From the NCBI RefSeq assembly GCF_001466725.1, contig NZ_CP013650.1:2976001-3040000 (forward strand): DNA of 64,000 nucleotides, read 5' to 3'. The position numbers and the translations under genes are program-made. This DNA comes from Lacimicrobium alkaliphilum (GTDB lineage: Bacteria; Pseudomonadota; Gammaproteobacteria; Enterobacterales; Alteromonadaceae). Under the pieces are notes generated by a model that was given only the letters and a program-made list of their open reading frames with translations, did not search any database and was not told the DNA's origin. Positions 17,410-27,565 of this stretch are shown here, in pieces (within the stretch, counting starts at the first letter, position 1; each line of letters starts with the position of its first letter).

Positions 17410-20277
17410 TTACAATGTTTGAAGCAATTTACCATCACGATCCAGTAAGATCGGCTCACTTTTGCTGAACTCTCTTACTCCCGGCAGTTGCGTTTCAGCG
17501 TCGCCGACCACAATATAGTGCATCTGCTGCTCTTCACCGTACTTCTTAAACGTGGCACGCGCCTGCTCAAGAGGCATTTCCTGTAGCACCTTCTGGTCCT
17601 GTTCCAGGAAATTCAGTGGCAGATCCAGACGATCGATATCGAACATCATCTGAACCAAATCGCCGGTGGTTTCAAAGCGCAAGGCGTTGCGCTTCAGCAA
17701 CAGGTTTTTAGTATTGTCCAGATCCTGCTGGGTATACGTTTCATCATACTGACCAATCAGCTCACGAAACAGCTGCAGTGATTCCAGCGTTACGTTAGCA
17801 CGCACCTGAGACTGCACCACAAAGGGAGCGACATAATTTCGCCTGGATATGCCGCTGTAAGCCCCATAGGTATAGCCCTTTTCAATACGCAGCGTCTGAA
17901 ATAAACGCGCGCTTGAGCCTCCGCCCAGACGGTTCTGTGCAACATAGAAGGGGTAGTAATCCGGGTGCCGACCTTCCATTGCGGGTTTACCCGCCATAAT
18001 TACAGACTGCTTGGCCCCTGGGATATCAATAAAAAATACCTTAGCCTGCTCAATCGGTTCCACATCTGGTAGAGCTGGGATTGCCACTGGCTCACCCTGC
18101 CAGCGCTTTGTCAATGGTTTAATCGCACCACGAATTTGTGCTTCACTGATATCACCTACCACATGCAGAGAGGCATTCTGCGGGCTGAGCTTTTGCTGAT
18201 AGAACGTTTTCATATCATCCAGGGTCAGCTCGCTAATGGTTTCCATTGTGCCGGCCGTTGGCATGCCAACTCGGTGCTCGGTGCCGTAAAGCTGTCGATA
18301 AAACGCAGTGCTGGCCACTCTGGACGGGTTGGCCTTGCTCTGCTGGATCAGATTAAGACGTCTGGCTTTGAGTCGCTCAAACTCGGTTTCGTCGAAACGG
18401 GGCTCAAGCAGCATTTCGGTGACCAGATCCATTGTTGCTTCGAAATTTCTCGCCAGCGTGGTACCACTGATCATCACCGACTCAAAACCGCCATTGACGG
18501 AGATTGAGGCGCCCAGAAGACCAATGGCATCTTCCAGTTGTTCGGGGGTTTTGTTCGCCGTGCCCTCATTCATCAGTTCGCCCAGCAAGTTCACTTGCCC
18601 CAGTTTGTCCTGTGCCTCCAATATGGCACCACTTTCAATCCGCAGAATAAACTCAACAATTGGCAGTTCATTGTGGGGCAGATGGTAGAGCGTCATACCG
18701 TTATCAATGTTACTTCGGCTTATCTCCGGCATGGTGACCACCGGCGGCTCGCCGAGAGGCGGCTCGGAACGGTCATGCAGGGTCGGTGTCTTTTTGTAAT
18801 CTGCAATACTATCTGCGTCAAATTCCTGCTCAGCGCCCTCAACGATAGCCTCTTCTTTTACGTGCGCGGCAATTGCACCATCGACAATTAAATCCGGTTC
18901 ATTATGTGGTACGAAGCTGGTCAGAATATATGGCTTATCTTTAATATACTGCTGGTATACCCGCATCACATCTTCGCGGGTGACGGCCTTGAGACGGCTA
19001 ATATCTTCGGTCACAAAGCCTGGATCACCGGCAAACTCTTCGTAAACGCCTAACTGAAACGCTTTGTTCAGGTTGCTGGCAATGCCGCGGTAAAAGCTGG
19101 TTTCCTGACGCGCCTTAATACGCTTCAGATCATTGTCGCTGAACCCTTGCTGCTCAAACTGTTGCAAAGCCTTATGGATTGTTTGCTCAACAGCATCCAG
19201 ATCCTGACCGGCATTGGCGCGCACGCGGATAGTGAAGGTACCGGCCAGCTCACTGCTGTCCTGAGAAGAAGATACACCGGGTGCGAGTTTGCCCTCTTCC
19301 ACAATGGCCTTGTATAGCGGGGCCCGCTTACCAAAGCTCAGTATCTCGCCAAGAATTTCTAAGGCGTAGCTGTCCGGGTGGTAATCTTCCACCGTGGGCA
19401 GAGTCATGCGCAACTCTGGCACCCGGGCAAACTTATCCAGATGATACAGACTCCTGCTGCGTTCCAGCTCTACTGGCATGGGTTGCATATCAGGTACCGG
19501 CTCGGAGGCTTTGATTTCACCGAACCAGGCTTCAACCATGACTTTAGTTTGTTCGATATCAATATCTCCGGCAATTACCAATGTGGCGTTAGCCGGGCCG
19601 TAAAAACGCTGATAGAACTCCTTCACATCGCTTAACGTGGCAGCCTGCAAATCATCCAGTTCACCGATCACTGTCCAGCTGTAGGGATGACCTTCTGGGT
19701 ACAGGTTTTTGCGGATAACGTGGTCGGTATGACCATAGGGACGGTTATCAACCCGTTGCCGCTTTTCGTTTTTAACCACTTGTTTTTCGCGCTCAAGGGC
19801 ACCTTGAGTCACCGTGTTAATCATATACCCCAGACGATCCGAATCTATCCACATGACTTTCTCAAAGGCATCCTTAGGCACCACTTCGTAATAGATGGTC
19901 GCGTCTGACCAGGTACCGCCGTTACGGGAGCCGCCGAGCTCTTCAATCATCTTACGATTCGCACCCTGTGGTACATTTTCCGAGTCATTGAAAGCCATAT
20001 GTTCAAAAAAGTGGGCAAATCCGGTGCGCCCGGGCTTTTCCCGACTCGAACCGACATGCACCAGCGTAGACACCGCCACCAGGGGATCAGACTTATCCTG
20101 ATGCAGTATCACAGTGAGGCCATTATCGAGCTGATATTTTTCATAATCGAGTGAAAGGGTGTCGGGACTGGACGATGCCTGTTGCTGTTCTGCTGATACC
20201 GAACTGTCCGATGGCGGATTCTGACAGCCTGACAGGCCGAGACTGAGTAACGCTATCCAAAGCCACTTGTTGGTCAT
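17410..20277 (-). CDS. M16 family zinc peptidase lipoprotein
   Basis: 955 aa from ATG at 20277 (AAGGA 8 bp upstream); the frame is open to 20343 but only this start gives a lipoprotein signal, MTNKWLWIALLSLGLSGC with Cys18 and Gln at +2, so outer-membrane anchored. Domain 1 has the inverted zinc motif HFFEH (89-93) with 'ERELKQVVKNEKRQRVDNRPYG'-like downstream Glu region; the second M16 half lacks HxxEH and keeps 'LGELMNEGT', as in pitrilysin/insulinase-type two-domain proteases. Probable peptide-degrading periplasmic enzyme. It is a paralogue of the gene at 49955-52804. Confidence 0.9.
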   Translation of the reverse strand: MTNKWLWIALLSLGLSGCQNPPSDSSVSAEQQQASSSPDTLSLDYEKYQLDNGLTVILHQDKSDPLVAVSTLVHVGSSREKPGRTGFAHFFEHMAFNDSENVPQGANRKMIEELGGSRNGGTWSDATIYYEVVPKDAFEKVMWIDSDRLGYMINTVTQGALEREKQVVKNEKRQRVDNRPYGHTDHVIRKNLYPEGHPYSWTVIGELDDLQAATLSDVKEFYQRFYGPANATLVIAGDIDIEQTKVMVEAWFGEIKASEPVPDMQPMPVELERSRSLYHLDKFARVPELRMTLPTVEDYHPDSYALEILGEILSFGKRAPLYKAIVEEGKLAPGVSSSQDSSELAGTFTIRVRANAGQDLDAVEQTIHKALQQFEQQGFSDNDLKRIKARQETSFYRGIASNLNKAFQLGVYEEFAGDPGFVTEDISRLKAVTREDVMRVYQQYIKDKPYILTSFVPHNEPDLIVDGAIAAHVKEEAIVEGAEQEFDADSIADYKKTPTLHDRSEPPLGEPPVVTMPEISRSNIDNGMTLYHLPHNELPIVEFILRIESGAILEAQDKLGQVNLLGELMNEGTANKTPEQLEDAIGLLGASISVNGGFESVMISGTTLARNFEATMDLVTEMLLEPRFDETEFERLKARRLNLIQQSKANPSRVASTAFYRQLYGTEHRVGMPTAGTMETISELTLDDMKTFYQQKLSPQNASLHVVGDISEAQIRGAIKPLTKRWQGEPVAIPALPDVEPIEQAKVFFIDIPGAKQSVIMAGKPAMEGRHPDYYPFYVAQNRLGGGSSARLFQTLRIEKGYTYGAYSGISRRNYVAPFVVQSQVRANVTLESLQLFRELIGQYDETYTQQDLDNTKNLLLKRNALRFETTGDLVQMMFDIDRLDLPLNFLEQDQKVLQEMPLEQARATFKKYGEEQQMHYIVVGDAETQLPGVREFSKSEPILLDRDGKLLQTL

Positions 20278-20484
20278 ATTGTAATTCCTTGTTGTAATGA
20301 TGTTTTCCTGTTTGTCGACGGACATTGCCGTCATGGTTACCATAATCTGACTGGCGAATCCTGTCCAGATACGAGTCGATATTCAACAAGCTGCAGCCTT
20401 GCAATCACAGGCTGATAGCAGCACACACCTGAGCCCCGAAAACATCAGATTGGCGCACAGCCAGTTGCTTGCCTGGTTACAAAA

Positions 20485-20521
20485 ACCAAAAAAAAGCCAG
20501 TCCGCTGAGCGGGCTGGCTTT
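20485..20521 (-). terminator. Terminator of the oadGAB operon
   Basis: AAAGCCAGTCCGC / GCGGGCTGGCTTT stem (20493-20521, one mismatch) followed on the minus strand by a T-rich run, 37 bp after the oadB stop. Confidence 0.88.
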
Positions 20522-20557
20522 GTCAGTATCGCTTGGTGACTTTTTGCCGTACTGCAG

Positions 20558-21688
20558 TTATCCCACCAGTGCCAACAGAATACCGGCAGCTACTGCTGAG
20601 CCCAGCACACCGGCCACATTAGGGCCCATCGCGTGCATCAGCAGGAAGTTGTGGGGGTTAGCTTCCAGTCCCACCTTATTCACCACACGTGCTGCCATCG
20701 GCACCGCAGATACACCGGCTGCGCCAATCAGCGGGTTGACCTTGCCACCACTCAGACGATTCATCAGCTTGGCCATCAGTACCCCCGTGGCCGTACCAAT
20801 AGCAAAAGCCACCGCCCCGAGCAGCAGAATGCCGAGGGTTTCCAAAGTCAGGAATTTATCTGCCGAAAGTTTGGAGCCCACTGCCAGCCCCAAAAAGATG
20901 GTGACAATATTGATCAACTCGTTTTGCGCCGTTTTACTCAGTCTGTCCACCACGCCACATTCGCGCATCAGATTACCCAGACAGAACATACCCACCAGCG
21001 GCGTAGCAGTGGGCAGTACCATAATAGTTAGCAGCAGCACCGCCAGAGGGAACAATACCTTTTCCTTTTTAGACACGGTACGCAGTTGCTCCATGCAGAT
21101 TTCCCGCTCGGCCTTGGTGGTCAGAGCCTTCATAATAGGAGGCTGAATGATCGGTACCAAAGCCATATAGGAATAGGCAGCCACCGCGACTGCACCCAAT
21201 AACTCCGGTGCCAGCTTTGATGCAAGGAAAATGGCAGTAGGCCCGTCAGCGCCACCTATAATAGCAATCGCTGACGCTTCTTTGAGAGTGAAGGCAAAAC
21301 CGGGTACGGCATTGAGCAGAATCGCCCCAAACAGGGTAGCAAAAATACCAAACTGAGCCGCAGCACCGAGCAATAACATGCGCGGATTAGCAATCAGGGC
21401 GCCAAAATCTGTCATTGCCCCCACACCCATAAAGATCAGTAACGGAAAGACACCAGTATCGATCCCCACCGCATAGATGTAATAAAGCATGCCGCCCGGC
21501 TCATTGAAACCGGCCAGAGGAATATTGGCCAGCAACGCACCAAAGCCTATGGGTAATAACAACAGGGGTTCAAATTTTCTGACGATAGCCAGGTACAGCA
21601 GTAACATTCCCACCAGCATCATGGCCAGTTGGCCGACCTCAAAATTTGCTAATGCTGTGGACTGCCAGAGTATCTGCAACTTCTCCAT
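20558..21688 (-). CDS. oadB: Na+-pumping oxaloacetate decarboxylase, beta subunit
   Basis: 376 aa integral membrane protein with about nine hydrophobic helices. '[25 protein letters not shown]' region and '[13 protein letters not shown]' are the conserved sodium/decarboxylation motifs of the beta subunit. It decarboxylates carboxybiotin on the alpha subunit and couples this to Na+ export. It starts 8 bp after oadA; oadG-oadA-oadB is the standard operon order. Marine bacteria use such pumps to make a sodium gradient. Confidence 0.95.
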   Translation of the reverse strand: MEKLQILWQSTALANFEVGQLAMMLVGMLLLYLAIVRKFEPLLLLPIGFGALLANIPLAGFNEPGGMLYYIYAVGIDTGVFPLLIFMGVGAMTDFGALIANPRMLLLGAAAQFGIFATLFGAILLNAVPGFAFTLKEASAIAIIGGADGPTAIFLASKLAPELLGAVAVAAYSYMALVPIIQPPIMKALTTKAEREICMEQLRTVSKKEKVLFPLAVLLLTIMVLPTATPLVGMFCLGNLMRECGVVDRLSKTAQNELINIVTIFLGLAVGSKLSADKFLTLETLGILLLGAVAFAIGTATGVLMAKLMNRLSGGKVNPLIGAAGVSAVPMAARVVNKVGLEANPHNFLLMHAMGPNVAGVLGSAVAAGILLALVG

Positions 21689-21696
21689 GGTCTCAG

Positions 21697-23478
21697 TTAC
21701 CCCAATGTCATCAGGGGCTGACCGGATTGCACCGCGTCCCCTTCACCGACCAACACTTCTGCCACCACACCATCATGGGCTGCACGCACTTCGGTTTCCA
21801 TCTTCATGGCTTCCATGATCAGCACCACATCCCCCTTACTGACTTGCTCGCCGGGTTTGGCCAACAGCTTAAAGATATTGCCGGCCAGTGGCGCATTGAG
21901 GGTTTCGGTACCATCAACGCTGGTTTTCTGCGGTTGCTGCTTGTCGGCCTGAGGCGCCTCGGAAATATCCGTCAGCTCGCCGCTTTCTGCCACTTCAACG
22001 CTGAAGACCTTACCGTCAACCCGCACCGAGTATGTAGCCGGGCCTTTTTTTGCGCTACCGGAAGATGTCGGCGTGCTGGTCTGAGTACTGCCATCGGGAG
22101 CCGGCTCAAAGGCATCAGGGTTACCTCTGTTCTGCAGAAACTTGAGGCCTATTTGCGGGAATAAAGCATAAGTGAGCACATCATCAACTGTGTCTTTGGC
22201 AAGCTCAATATCTTCCTCTTTCGCCACATCCTTAAGCTCTTTGCTGAGCTTGTCCATTTCATCATCGATTAAATCCGCCGGACGACAGGTGATTGGCTCA
22301 CCACCTTCGAGGACTCTGGTTTGTAGCTCTTTGTTTACCGGTGCGGCTGTCGCACCGTATTCGCCTTTAAGCACCGCGGCGGTCTCTTTGGTAATGCTCT
22401 TATAGCGCTCACCGGTAAGCACATTTAGTACTGACTGACTACCGACAATCTGGGAGGTAGGTGTCACCAGCGGAATAAAACCAAGATCTTCCCGTACTGA
22501 GGGAATTTCCTTTAACACTTCGTCCATTTTGTCTTCAGCGCCCTGTTCTCGCAGCTGATTTTCCATATTCGTCAGCATACCGCCGGGTACCTGCGCAATA
22601 AGAATACGTGAATCCACTCCCTTCAGGCTGCCTTCAAATTTGGCATACTTTTTCCGCACTTCGCGAAAATAAGCGGCGATCTCTTCGAGCTTGATCAGAT
22701 CCAGCCCGGTATCCCTTTCAGTGTCTTCCACCATAGCGACGATAGTTTCGGTAGCCGAATGGCCATAGGTCATGCTCATAGAGGAGATTGAGGTATCCAG
22801 CATATCAATACCGGCATCAATGGCTTTTTGATAAGTGGCTGTGCTTAAACCCGTAGTGGCATGGCATTGCATAGTGATCGGCACTGCTACGGCTTCTTTA
22901 AGCTTAGTAATCAGTTCTTCGCAGGTGTAGGGTTTAAGCAGACCGGCCATATCCTTAATACAGATGGAGTGCACCCCCATATCCTCAATCTGGCGGGCCA
23001 TATTGATCCACATATCCATAGTATGTACGGGGCTGACGGTGTACGACAGCGTACCCTGCGCATGGGCACCCACTTCCACCGCAGACTTGACTGCAGTTTG
23101 CAAATTACGTACATCGTTCATGGCATCGAAAATGCGAAACACATCCACACCATTAGTGTGTGCCCGCTCAACAAACTTGCGCACCACATCGTCGGCGTAA
23201 TGGCGATAACCCAGCAAATTCTGCCCTCTCAGCAGCATCTGCTGTTTGGTATTGGGCATAGCCTTTTTCAGTTGACGGATTCTGTCCCAGGGATCTTCAC
23301 CTAAGTAGCGTATACAGGCATCAAAGGTTGCCCCGCCCCAGGTTTCCAGAGACCAGTAGCCAATAGCATCAAGCTTTTCTGCAATCGGCAGCATATCGTC
23401 AAGGCGCATACGCGTGGCCAGCAGAGACTGATGACCGTCCCTGAGTACAACATCTGTAATAGCAAGTGGATTGGACAT
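21697..23478 (-). CDS. oadA: Oxaloacetate decarboxylase, alpha (carboxyltransferase-biotin) subunit
   Basis: 593 aa. N-terminal carboxyltransferase TIM barrel: '[15 protein letters not shown]' with metal ligand Asp14, '[16 protein letters not shown]', 'KDMAGLL' with the metal-site lysine. C-terminal biotin carrier domain after a Ser/Thr/Pro-rich linker, with 'EAMKMETE' holding the biotinylated lysine. Oddity: the expected H-C-H-A-T-T-G metal motif reads QCHATTG (204-210), so the first of the two His ligands is Gln. Everything else is intact. Middle gene of oadGAB. Confidence 0.95.
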   Translation of the reverse strand: MSNPLAITDVVLRDGHQSLLATRMRLDDMLPIAEKLDAIGYWSLETWGGATFDACIRYLGEDPWDRIRQLKKAMPNTKQQMLLRGQNLLGYRHYADDVVRKFVERAHTNGVDVFRIFDAMNDVRNLQTAVKSAVEVGAHAQGTLSYTVSPVHTMDMWINMARQIEDMGVHSICIKDMAGLLKPYTCEELITKLKEAVAVPITMQCHATTGLSTATYQKAIDAGIDMLDTSISSMSMTYGHSATETIVAMVEDTERDTGLDLIKLEEIAAYFREVRKKYAKFEGSLKGVDSRILIAQVPGGMLTNMENQLREQGAEDKMDEVLKEIPSVREDLGFIPLVTPTSQIVGSQSVLNVLTGERYKSITKETAAVLKGEYGATAAPVNKELQTRVLEGGEPITCRPADLIDDEMDKLSKELKDVAKEEDIELAKDTVDDVLTYALFPQIGLKFLQNRGNPDAFEPAPDGSTQTSTPTSSGSAKKGPATYSVRVDGKVFSVEVAESGELTDISEAPQADKQQPQKTSVDGTETLNAPLAGNIFKLLAKPGEQVSKGDVVLIMEAMKMETEVRAAHDGVVAEVLVGEGDAVQSGQPLMTLG

Positions 23479-23490
23479 GGGATCTCCGAA

Positions 23491-23739
23491 TTAAGGTTGT
23501 TTACGATACTGATGAACGGCAGTGGTAATAGCTGCTGCGAGTGCCGGTGAAGGCCCTTTGCGGGCGACAGGAAAACGCGCTCCGGTTCCTGATGGGGCAG
23601 CCCCCGGAAACTTCCGGCAAAACAGACTGATCAGAGACACAGCGCCAATCAACAGACCAAGAAAGGTAAAAACCACTACCATACCGACCACAAGCAGCAA
23701 ACCTGCATCCTGTAACTGTGAATATAACTCTGGTGTCAT
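23491..23739 (-). CDS. oadG: Oxaloacetate decarboxylase, gamma subunit
   Basis: 82 aa, one transmembrane helix (LLLVVGMVVVFTFLGLLIG) followed by a cytosolic tail rich in Pro/Ala, the usual OadG form; it anchors alpha to beta and helps bind zinc at its C-terminus. First gene of oadGAB, 12 bp before oadA. Small and poorly conserved, so the call rests on size, topology and position. Confidence 0.85.
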   Translation of the reverse strand: MTPELYSQLQDAGLLLVVGMVVVFTFLGLLIGAVSLISLFCRKFPGAAPSGTGARFPVARKGPSPALAAAITTAVHQYRKQP

Positions 23740-24067
23740 CTGTCACGCCCAATTGATTGAAAGACCAGATAAGTAACATGGCGATCTGAAAAAAACAATA
23801 TAAGCCTGCTGCCGAAACGAGATAACAAATTACTTTTTATTCATAAAAAACGCATATTTAATCAAATGCGACGAATATTGTTCGAAACACCACCACATTT
23901 CTGTCCGGTATCAGTCACGATAATAGTGGCTATCATCAATCTAAATATCCTCTCTGTATATAAAACGCCCAATCTGAGTTAATGAAATAAATTTAACCTT
24001 TACCCTGTCTGCTAGGGAAACAAAATCAATCAGTGTCAAATAACAGGCCCAAAACAGGAATCTCAAC
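23740..24067. other. 328-bp gap between divergent oadG and DoxX genes
   Basis: AT-rich, no coding signal or RNA gene seen. It must hold both promoters. CAGGAATC lies just upstream of the DoxX ATG. No convincing operator was found. Confidence 0.5.
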
Positions 24068-24697
24068 ATGCCAGATAAACTCGCTAACCTCTACTTCAGA
24101 ACACTGGAAAAACTTCAGCATTTTAATGGTATTCCGTCACTGTTAATAAGGCTCTATCTGGCGCCGGTCATGATTCAGGCGGGCTGGAATAAATACAGCA
24201 GCTTTGCTGATACGGCTGCCTGGTTTGGCAACCCCGACTGGGGGCTGGGGTTACCCTTTCCGGCGCTGATGGCAAGCCTGGCCATAGCCGCTGAGTTATT
24301 AGGAGGAATATTACTGTTGCTGGGATTGCTGACCCGACTGGTTACGATCCCCTTAATGGTAACCATGTTAGTAGCGGCTTTTACTGTGCACTGGCCAAAC
24401 GGCTGGCCTGCTATTGCCGATACGTCAAGCTGGCTGGCCGACGGCACGCTTTTGCTGAATGAACGTGTTATGGATTCCGCCGATAAACTGGCTGCCGCCA
24501 ACAGTATCCTGCAAGAACATGGCAACTACGAATGGCTCACCGCCAGTGGCAAACTTGTGGTGCTGAACAACGGTATCGAGTTTGCCATCACCTATTTTGT
24601 GATGCTACTGGCACTAATGTTTATGGGCGGCGGGCGTTATCTTAGTCTGGATTTCTGGATAAAACGCGTGCTCTGCAAACAAGCAAGGTCACAATAA
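24068..24697 (+). CDS. DoxX family membrane protein
   Basis: 209 aa with four hydrophobic helices. 'LIRLYLAPVMIQAGWNKYSSF' is the DoxX start, followed by 'MASLAIAAELLGGILLLLGLLTRL', the family's best conserved segment, and 'LVAAFTVHWPNGWP'. Longer than most DoxX proteins because of an extracytoplasmic insert (about residues 115-160). Function of the family is not firmly known; members are tied to quinone/redox stress. Single gene, divergent from oadG. Confidence 0.8.
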   Translation: MPDKLANLYFRTLEKLQHFNGIPSLLIRLYLAPVMIQAGWNKYSSFADTAAWFGNPDWGLGLPFPALMASLAIAAELLGGILLLLGLLTRLVTIPLMVTMLVAAFTVHWPNGWPAIADTSSWLADGTLLLNERVMDSADKLAAANSILQEHGNYEWLTASGKLVVLNNGIEFAITYFVMLLALMFMGGGRYLSLDFWIKRVLCKQARSQ

Positions 24698-24731
24698 TTC
24701 CGGCAGTGTCAATGCGCGCTGCCAGGGACAA

Positions 24732-25691
24732 TCATTCCTTCACAGCGCGCTGACAGACAAGACTCCAGCCAAAGCTAAACTGATTAATCACCAACGGCCC
24801 AAAGCTCAGGATGTCATACCCTGAAGCGCAAATGAGCTGCTTCAGGTCCGTCAGCTGTTCCTCACTGAGGGCGGCATCAACCAGAGCCGTCATTCTGCTG
24901 TAATAAGCGGCAAAATCTTCTGCCACCCGGTCCATCCACTGCCCGACTTCCTGTTGCTGATACCTGTCCGGGAACTGATAAATACGGGCGATATCGCCAT
25001 GCAGGCGTTTAAGTTTATTTCCCAGATCCTGGTGTCTGCAGGTTCTGATAATACTCTCCAGAGACTTCACCACAGGCGCGAAGGCCATATCAACCTCGCG
25101 GAATACATCCCTGGGGATATCTCCGGCTGCACAGCGGATGGCTGCCAGTAACGCTTTCTTCGCTTCAGATAGAATTTGCTGCTGCTCAAGTTCCCCTGAA
25201 ATCTCGCACGCATGTTCGCTGGCTTGATAAATATCACTGCCCTGAAAATGCACCAGCGCTGCCATCAAACCTTTTTCTTTTAGCAGAGGCAGTGCCTGTA
25301 GCAAGGCATTACTGCTGGCATATTCTGCACCAAACTGGCTGACAACCAGATCAAAACGTTGTTGCTGAAAAGGCAGCGCATCAGCACTGGCGACCACACC
25401 GGAGCTTTGTGGATGGTGCCGGAGCAGATTGGCTATACCATGAATGGAAATGTCCAGGCCCACCGCATTAACAGAATCCGTAAATGCATGAGGCAATGTA
25501 TTGATTACTGCGCCATTACCACAGGCCAACTCCAGTAACACCGGGGAAGCGTACTGACGAAGGGCGCGATTGAAAAAAGCCTGCCAATGCTGTTCAAGGG
25601 GATCGGTATAGCCCGTCTGGACAGCCAGAGCCTGAGTGTTTTGCTGAGACTGCCAGTAGCTGTCCCACCCTTTGGCATCCGTCATCGCCAT
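24732..25691 (-). CDS. Class I SAM-dependent methyltransferase
   Basis: 319 aa. Motif I 'LLELACGNGAVINTL' near residue 50 and 'VNAVGLDIS' define a Rossmann methyltransferase of the Methyltransf_11/25 type; 'FDLVVSQFGAEYA' is the post-II motif. The rest is helical with a substrate domain I cannot place. ATG at 25691 with AAAAGG upstream; a second ATG is two codons on. Convergent with the DoxX gene. Substrate unknown. Confidence 0.8.
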   Translation of the reverse strand: MAMTDAKGWDSYWQSQQNTQALAVQTGYTDPLEQHWQAFFNRALRQYASPVLLELACGNGAVINTLPHAFTDSVNAVGLDISIHGIANLLRHHPQSSGVVASADALPFQQQRFDLVVSQFGAEYASSNALLQALPLLKEKGLMAALVHFQGSDIYQASEHACEISGELEQQQILSEAKKALLAAIRCAAGDIPRDVFREVDMAFAPVVKSLESIIRTCRHQDLGNKLKRLHGDIARIYQFPDRYQQQEVGQWMDRVAEDFAAYYSRMTALVDAALSEEQLTDLKQLICASGYDILSFGPLVINQFSFGWSLVCQRAVKE

Positions 25692-25852
25692 AACGCCTTT
25701 TTGTTTTTGTGATTACAGTTATTCATTTTTGTTCATCACTTGACTGGCAGGGCGTACAGGGTAAAAGAAAGGGGCCCAGGATGCCACATTTGGTAAAGGG
25801 TTATAACAAATCAGTTGATGATTTGGTCGGGTAACTGAAGTCTTATCTGACA

Positions 25853-26604
25853 AGGAAGGATTACTCCGGGTCCATATCTTTTAGCCTTAGGCCCAATCAA
25901 GAATTGGAGTATACACTTCCCTGATGATCAACTCCCAGCCCGGTCATTCACGATCTCGCGTTCAGGCGAGCGGCTTATTGCGCCTGAAGATTTCGCCTTG
26001 GCCCTTCGGAGCCAGCCTTCGGCTGTTCTGATTTGCTCCCGGCAAATCAGTCGAACCCGAGGAGGTTCTCATCCCATTGGGCCACGTATAAACGAAAAAG
26101 CCCATGCAAACTACGCATGGGCTGAGATGTTTAATTTGTTGCAGGAGGAGGATTACTCCGGGCCAGAACCTATGACTTCAAATCCAGTCAGGCAATCGAG
26201 CAAACACATCCCTGATGATCGGCCCCCAGCTCGGTCATCCACGACCTCGCGTTCAGGCGGGCGGCGCTGGGCGCCTAAAGATTCCGCCTTCACCCCTTCG
26301 GGGCCAGCCTTCGGCTGTTCTGATTTGCTCCCGGCAAATCAGTCGAACCTGAGAAGGTTCTCATCCCATTGGGCCGCGCATAAACGAAAAAGCCCATGCA
26401 AACTGCGCATGGCCGTCGGCTTCGAAGCTGAATTTGCAGCAGGAGGATTACTCCGGGCTATCCCTGCCCTACGCCCTTCGGGCCGCGCTTCGCGCGTTCT
26501 AAAACGCTCCCGGCGTTTTAGTCGAACCTTAGGAGCTTCTCACCCCATTGGGCCGCGCATAAACGAAAAAGCCCATGCAAACTGCGCATGGGCTTTTTCG
26601 TTTA
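25853..26604. repeat. Three tandem imperfect repeats next to tRNA-Arg
   Basis: Three units begin with a 'GGA(a/g)GGATTACTCCGGG' block (about 25853, 26148, 26441) and end with a shared hairpin block 'ATAAACGAAAAAGCCCATGC' followed by AAACTNCGCATGGG (about 26090, 26380, 26560). Spacing is about 292 bp; the third unit is shortened. The opening block resembles the 3' half of the adjacent tRNA-Arg gene on the minus strand (GCAGGAGGATTCGAACCTCC) with decay, and the closing hairpin in the last unit is the terminator of the real tRNA gene (AAAAAGCCCATGC ... GCATGGGCTTTTT, minus strand). So the array looks like repeated, decayed tRNA-end plus terminator modules. No protein gene is supported here. Confidence 0.7.
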
Positions 26605-26606
26605 TA

Positions 26607-26683
26607 TGGCGGACGCAGGAGGATTCGAACCTCCGACCGCTCGGTTCGTAGCCGAGTACTCTATCCAGCTGAGCTATGCGTCC
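26607..26683 (-). tRNA. tRNA-Arg (anticodon ACG)
   Basis: 77 nt including encoded CCA. Acceptor stem GGACGCA/TGCGTCC, D-arm AGCTCAGCTGGATAGAGT, anticodon arm CTCGG-CTACGAA-CCGAG with ACG at the wobble triplet, T-arm GGAGG-TTCGAAT-CCTCC. The terminator hairpin lies just downstream on the minus strand (26565-26604). Confidence 0.97.
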
Positions 26684-26812
26684 TGAAATTGTGTCTACTT
26701 GCTAAATTACATCCTGTAGCCTGGTTCCAGCTCGGCCATCCAGGCCTCACGTTCTTTTCTCTCGGCGTGACGTTAAGTCACCCCTCGTTCGCTTCGCTCA
26801 CCGGCAAATCAC

Positions 26813-26836
26813 CCAGCTGAGCTATGCGTCCTGAAA
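26813..26836 (-). pseudogene. Remnant of a tRNA-Arg 5' end
   Basis: 24 bp identical to positions 26665-26688, covering the tRNA-Arg acceptor 5' strand and part of the D-arm plus 5' flank; similarity continues a few bases further upstream (TGTGT). No anticodon or T-arm follows, so it is a fragment left from a second copy. Confidence 0.8.
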
Positions 26837-26882
26837 CTGTGTTGTATTACTTAACCGGCTGCTTGTATCTGCCCGGAAAAAT

Positions 26883-26975
<93 letters not shown>

Positions 26976-26983
26976 GGAAAGTC

Positions 26984-27013
26984 TTATCCAGTCAGCTATC
27001 TGTCCTGAATGTG
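26984..27013 (-). pseudogene. Degenerate tRNA-Arg 5' fragment
   Basis: TTATCCAGTCAGCTATCTGT followed by CCTGAATGTG closely matches the intact tRNA-Arg 5' region and flank (26662-26692), with several changes. A second decayed piece, on the csrA side of tRNA-Ser. Confidence 0.55.
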
Positions 27014-27181
27014 GGGCGGAAGTTTAATGACTCACCCTCACGGAGTCAAACCTTTTTTGGCTCTGTCGCTACCGGTTGTTGGCAATTCGAGCAATTCAGC
27101 CAAAATTTACCCGAATGGCATATTTTTAACATTATTCTGCCGCCGGATGGTATTCAAACACTAAAATTCCGGGAAAATTTC

Positions 27182-27310
27182 AGGACAGCCTAAGACTGGC
27201 CCGAGAAGCGGGACAACTACATGGACGTAGAGCACACTAAAACGCCGGGAGCGTTTTAGGACAGCTTTAGCTGGCCCGCGTAGCGGGTGAGCTACATGGA
27301 CGTAGCTCAC
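27182..27310. repeat. Two direct repeats of about 54 bp flanking a 23-bp palindrome
   Basis: Copies at 27182-27235 and 27258-27310 share AGGACAGC, CTGGCCCG, AGCGGG, CTACATGGACGTAG. Between them lies CTAAAACGCC-GGGAGCG-TTTTAG (27237-27259), whose reverse complement occurs at 26499-26521 in the repeat array on the other side of the tRNAs. The wider gap 26976-27352 holds no gene that I can support. Confidence 0.65.
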
Positions 27311-27332
27311 AAAAAAGGCCGGTAAACCGGCC
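27311..27332 (-). terminator. Terminator of csrA
   Basis: GGCCGGTTTACCGGCC stem (27317-27332) followed on the minus strand by TTTTTT, 20 bp after the csrA stop. Confidence 0.88.
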
Positions 27333-27352
27333 CCTTTTACGATAACTGCGTA

Positions 27353-27565
27353 TCAGTCGCGCTCTGAATCATCATCATCCTGAGGAGAGAAATCCGCATT
27401 TTTCTCAGCCTGTATACGCATATAAATCTCTTCTCTGTGCACAGATACTTCTTTGGGTGCGTTCACACCAATACGTACCTGGTTTCCTTTCACGCCTAAA
27501 ACAGTTACTGTGACTTCGTCACCTATCATCAGCGTCTCACCCACACGACGGGTCAATATAAGCAT
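27353..27565 (-). CDS. csrA: Carbon storage regulator CsrA (RsmA)
   Basis: 70 aa, beginning [20 protein letters not shown], with the RNA-binding Arg of 'SVHREEIY' (position 44). The body matches CsrA of gammaproteobacteria; the tail has about nine extra acidic residues ([10 protein letters not shown]). It is a global post-transcriptional regulator that binds GGA motifs in mRNA leaders. The AGGAG Shine-Dalgarno 8 bp before the ATG is itself a GGA site, consistent with the known autoregulation. Downstream of alaS as in most gammaproteobacteria. Confidence 0.97.
   Translation of the reverse strand: MLILTRRVGETLMIGDEVTVTVLGVKGNQVRIGVNAPKEVSVHREEIYMRIQAEKNADFSPQDDDDSERD

Noticed and set aside
25853..26604. 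CRISPR-like array
   Set aside because: Units are about 290 bp, imperfect and only three; no short repeat/spacer pattern and no cas genes.
25998..26651. A 217-codon plus-strand frame through the repeat array and tRNA-Arg
   Set aside because: It is internally repetitive because the DNA is tandemly repeated, and it runs antisense through a real tRNA gene. Its 'PIGPRINEKAHAN' and 'EDSNLRPLGS' phrases are typical of false frames over tRNA loci.
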